This document shows, in pieces, positions 63,236 to 64,000 of a stretch of 64,000 nucleotides of DNA; within the stretch, counting starts at the first letter, position 1; each line of letters starts with the position of its first letter. Location: contig CASFTV010000003.1 in the NCBI GenBank assembly GCA_949297765.1, positions 116,712-180,711 of the forward strand. Reading direction: 5' to 3'. Source of the DNA: an uncultured bacterium. Lineage in GTDB: Bacteria > Verrucomicrobiota > Lentisphaeria > Victivallales > UBA1829. The position numbers and the translations under genes are program-made. The notes under the pieces are model-generated. The model made no database searches and was not told the origin of the DNA. It was given only the letters and a program-made list of their open reading frames with translations.

Positions 63236-63922
63236 ATGAAATTTATTCGCTCAAGTTTTGCTGATATATACAACATCCGAAGTAGGGAGAGTAATTCCCG
63301 GTCTTTTTCTGAAGAATCGCAGGCATCAGAAGGCACAATGTCATATTATGACGGAAGTGGCTTCCATTTGTATGCGCAACTATCTCTCCAGCTAAAATAT
63401 ACAGCACCAGAAAACGTTGCAGATGCCACAAAATCTTTTGAAATTATTCAGCGTTATACAGATATTGCTGAAGCTTGTAGCAGACAATTTACAGGACGAA
63501 TTTTGGAAGTGCAGGGAGAACGTCTTCATCTTTTCTTTGAAAAAGAATTGACAAAAAATACTCTCCGGCAAATGCTAATCCTGTGCATGGTGTTCACGAA
63601 TACAGTTTATGATAACAAATTGTCCCTCGGTGAAGACGCATTTGAGGGGTTTAGAATCGTATTCGACTACGGCCGAGCATTAATCCTATCCACAGGAGCT
63701 AATGCTGATGATTCGTTTGTTTCATTGGGACCATGCGCCAATCGGCCTGCAAAATATTTGCCAAATGTTGCTGCGGGGACGACCAGTATGCCTATCGAGA
63801 TTGCTAAATTGCTGTTTGACGTTGATGAACGCAGAACTTGGCATACAATGAATCTCAAAGGAAGGAGTTCACTTACTCTTTCTGCTGATGAAAGCAGGAA
63901 TCTTAGGTTGTGTCGTCAATAG
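63236..63922 (+). CDS. Protein with a divergent class III nucleotide-cyclase-like domain
   Basis: The 228-residue protein is AT-rich and unlike its neighbours. From residue about 35 the order of motifs recalls class III nucleotidyl cyclases: a first strand (GFHLYAQLSLQLKYT), then TGRILEVQGERLHLFFE where active enzymes have GD, then FRIVFDYGRALIL and SLGPCANRPAKYL, like the G..vN.A.RL segment. The two metal-binding Asp are not at their usual places (Gln/Leu and Glu instead). It may be catalytically dead or a divergent cyclase, as in Pycsar-like defence proteins. There is no signal peptide or membrane segment. The ribosome-binding site is weak. The family assignment is by eye only. Confidence 0.45.
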   Translation: MKFIRSSFADIYNIRSRESNSRSFSEESQASEGTMSYYDGSGFHLYAQLSLQLKYTAPENVADATKSFEIIQRYTDIAEACSRQFTGRILEVQGERLHLFFEKELTKNTLRQMLILCMVFTNTVYDNKLSLGEDAFEGFRIVFDYGRALILSTGANADDSFVSLGPCANRPAKYLPNVAAGTTSMPIEIAKLLFDVDERRTWHTMNLKGRSSLTLSADESRNLRLCRQ

Positions 63923-63967
63923 ATTTGTGCTATATTATGCAAACGTCAAAAAAAGGATATCGGGAAA

Positions 63968-64000
63968 ATGGCGAATGCATACGAACGACATGATATATCG
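63968..64000 (+). CDS. Start of a probable IS5-family transposase, cut by the window edge
   Basis: Only eleven codons are present. They read MANAYERHDIS, very like the beginning of IS5-group transposases (KYERHDISDEAW and similar). AAGGA lies about 11 bases before the ATG. It starts 46 bases after the cyclase-like gene, so an insertion sequence probably begins in that gap, although its terminal repeat cannot be defined without the far end. If so, the element separates the cyclase-like gene from whatever once followed it. Confidence 0.55.
   Translation, partial: MANAYERHDIS

Overview
The window looks like a chromosomal segment from a member of the PVC superphylum, most likely Lentisphaerota (Victivallis-like gut anaerobes). 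This is inference from gene content. Two large glycan-degradation operons each carry a type II pseudopilin-like protein and a GntR-type sensor regulator, and very large secreted glycosidases occur in tandem. Energy genes (Na+-pumping oxaloacetate decarboxylase, GTP-dependent PEP carboxykinase, EtfAB-linked lactate dehydrogenase, HydF) point to fermentative anaerobic life. Most of the window is moderately GC-rich. The last 1.5 kb is clearly AT-rich.

Layout. 1-541: 3' end of gltD. 542-932: hairpin-rich spacer. 933-1565: PH/SHOCT protein. 1690-5148: a sigma-54-type promoter, then fmdB-like, htpG and dnaJ. 5165-10038 (minus): a compact five-gene thiotemplate cluster (ketosynthase, chain-length-factor-like protein, ACP, condensation-fold acyltransferase, AMP-dependent acyl ligase). 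10167-16764: sugar/H+ symporter, trxB, a zinc-ribbon protein, pyrE and secA. 16858-22427 (minus) and 22663-38560 (plus): two divergent glycan operons, each led by its own GntR-type regulator, with tandem CTGG-containing repeats at both promoters. 38707-45631: pckG, birA and oadGAB. 45843-48155 (minus): DUF721 protein, small secreted protein, gdhA. 48627-49886: hydF. 50026-51945 (minus): coiled-coil zinc-ribbon protein and a WaaG-like glycosyltransferase. 52029-56737 (minus): lactate operon larA-etfB-etfA-ldh with an LldR-type palindrome. 56875-61359 (minus): moxR-DUF58-transglutaminase operon. 61460-62242 (minus): mntP behind a yybP-ykoY (Mn2+) riboswitch. 62388-62464: tRNA-Arg(CCG).

Beyond the tRNA, composition changes abruptly. 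The final stretch holds two identical 36-bp repeats 29 bp apart, a large palindrome, a second sigma-54-type promoter, a gene with a divergent class III nucleotide-cyclase-like domain, and the first codons of what looks like an IS5-type transposase. It resembles the edge of a tRNA-associated genomic island.

How the parts fit. Secreted glycosidases and a NodB-like esterase would attack a galactose/glucose-containing glycan outside the cytoplasm, and GH1/GH36 enzymes without signal peptides would finish intracellularly. PEPCK and OadGAB interconvert PEP, oxaloacetate and pyruvate and pump Na+; BirA would biotinylate OadA. The lactate operon would oxidise either lactate enantiomer through an EtfAB-bound, probably bifurcating, dehydrogenase. 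The most notable observations are the two matching sigma-54 promoters with shared TGACAC/GTGTCA upstream motifs (one before a chaperone operon, one before the cyclase-like island gene), the small thiotemplate cluster, the OadB with a large extra N-terminal domain, and the regulator/pseudopilin/glycosidase architecture.
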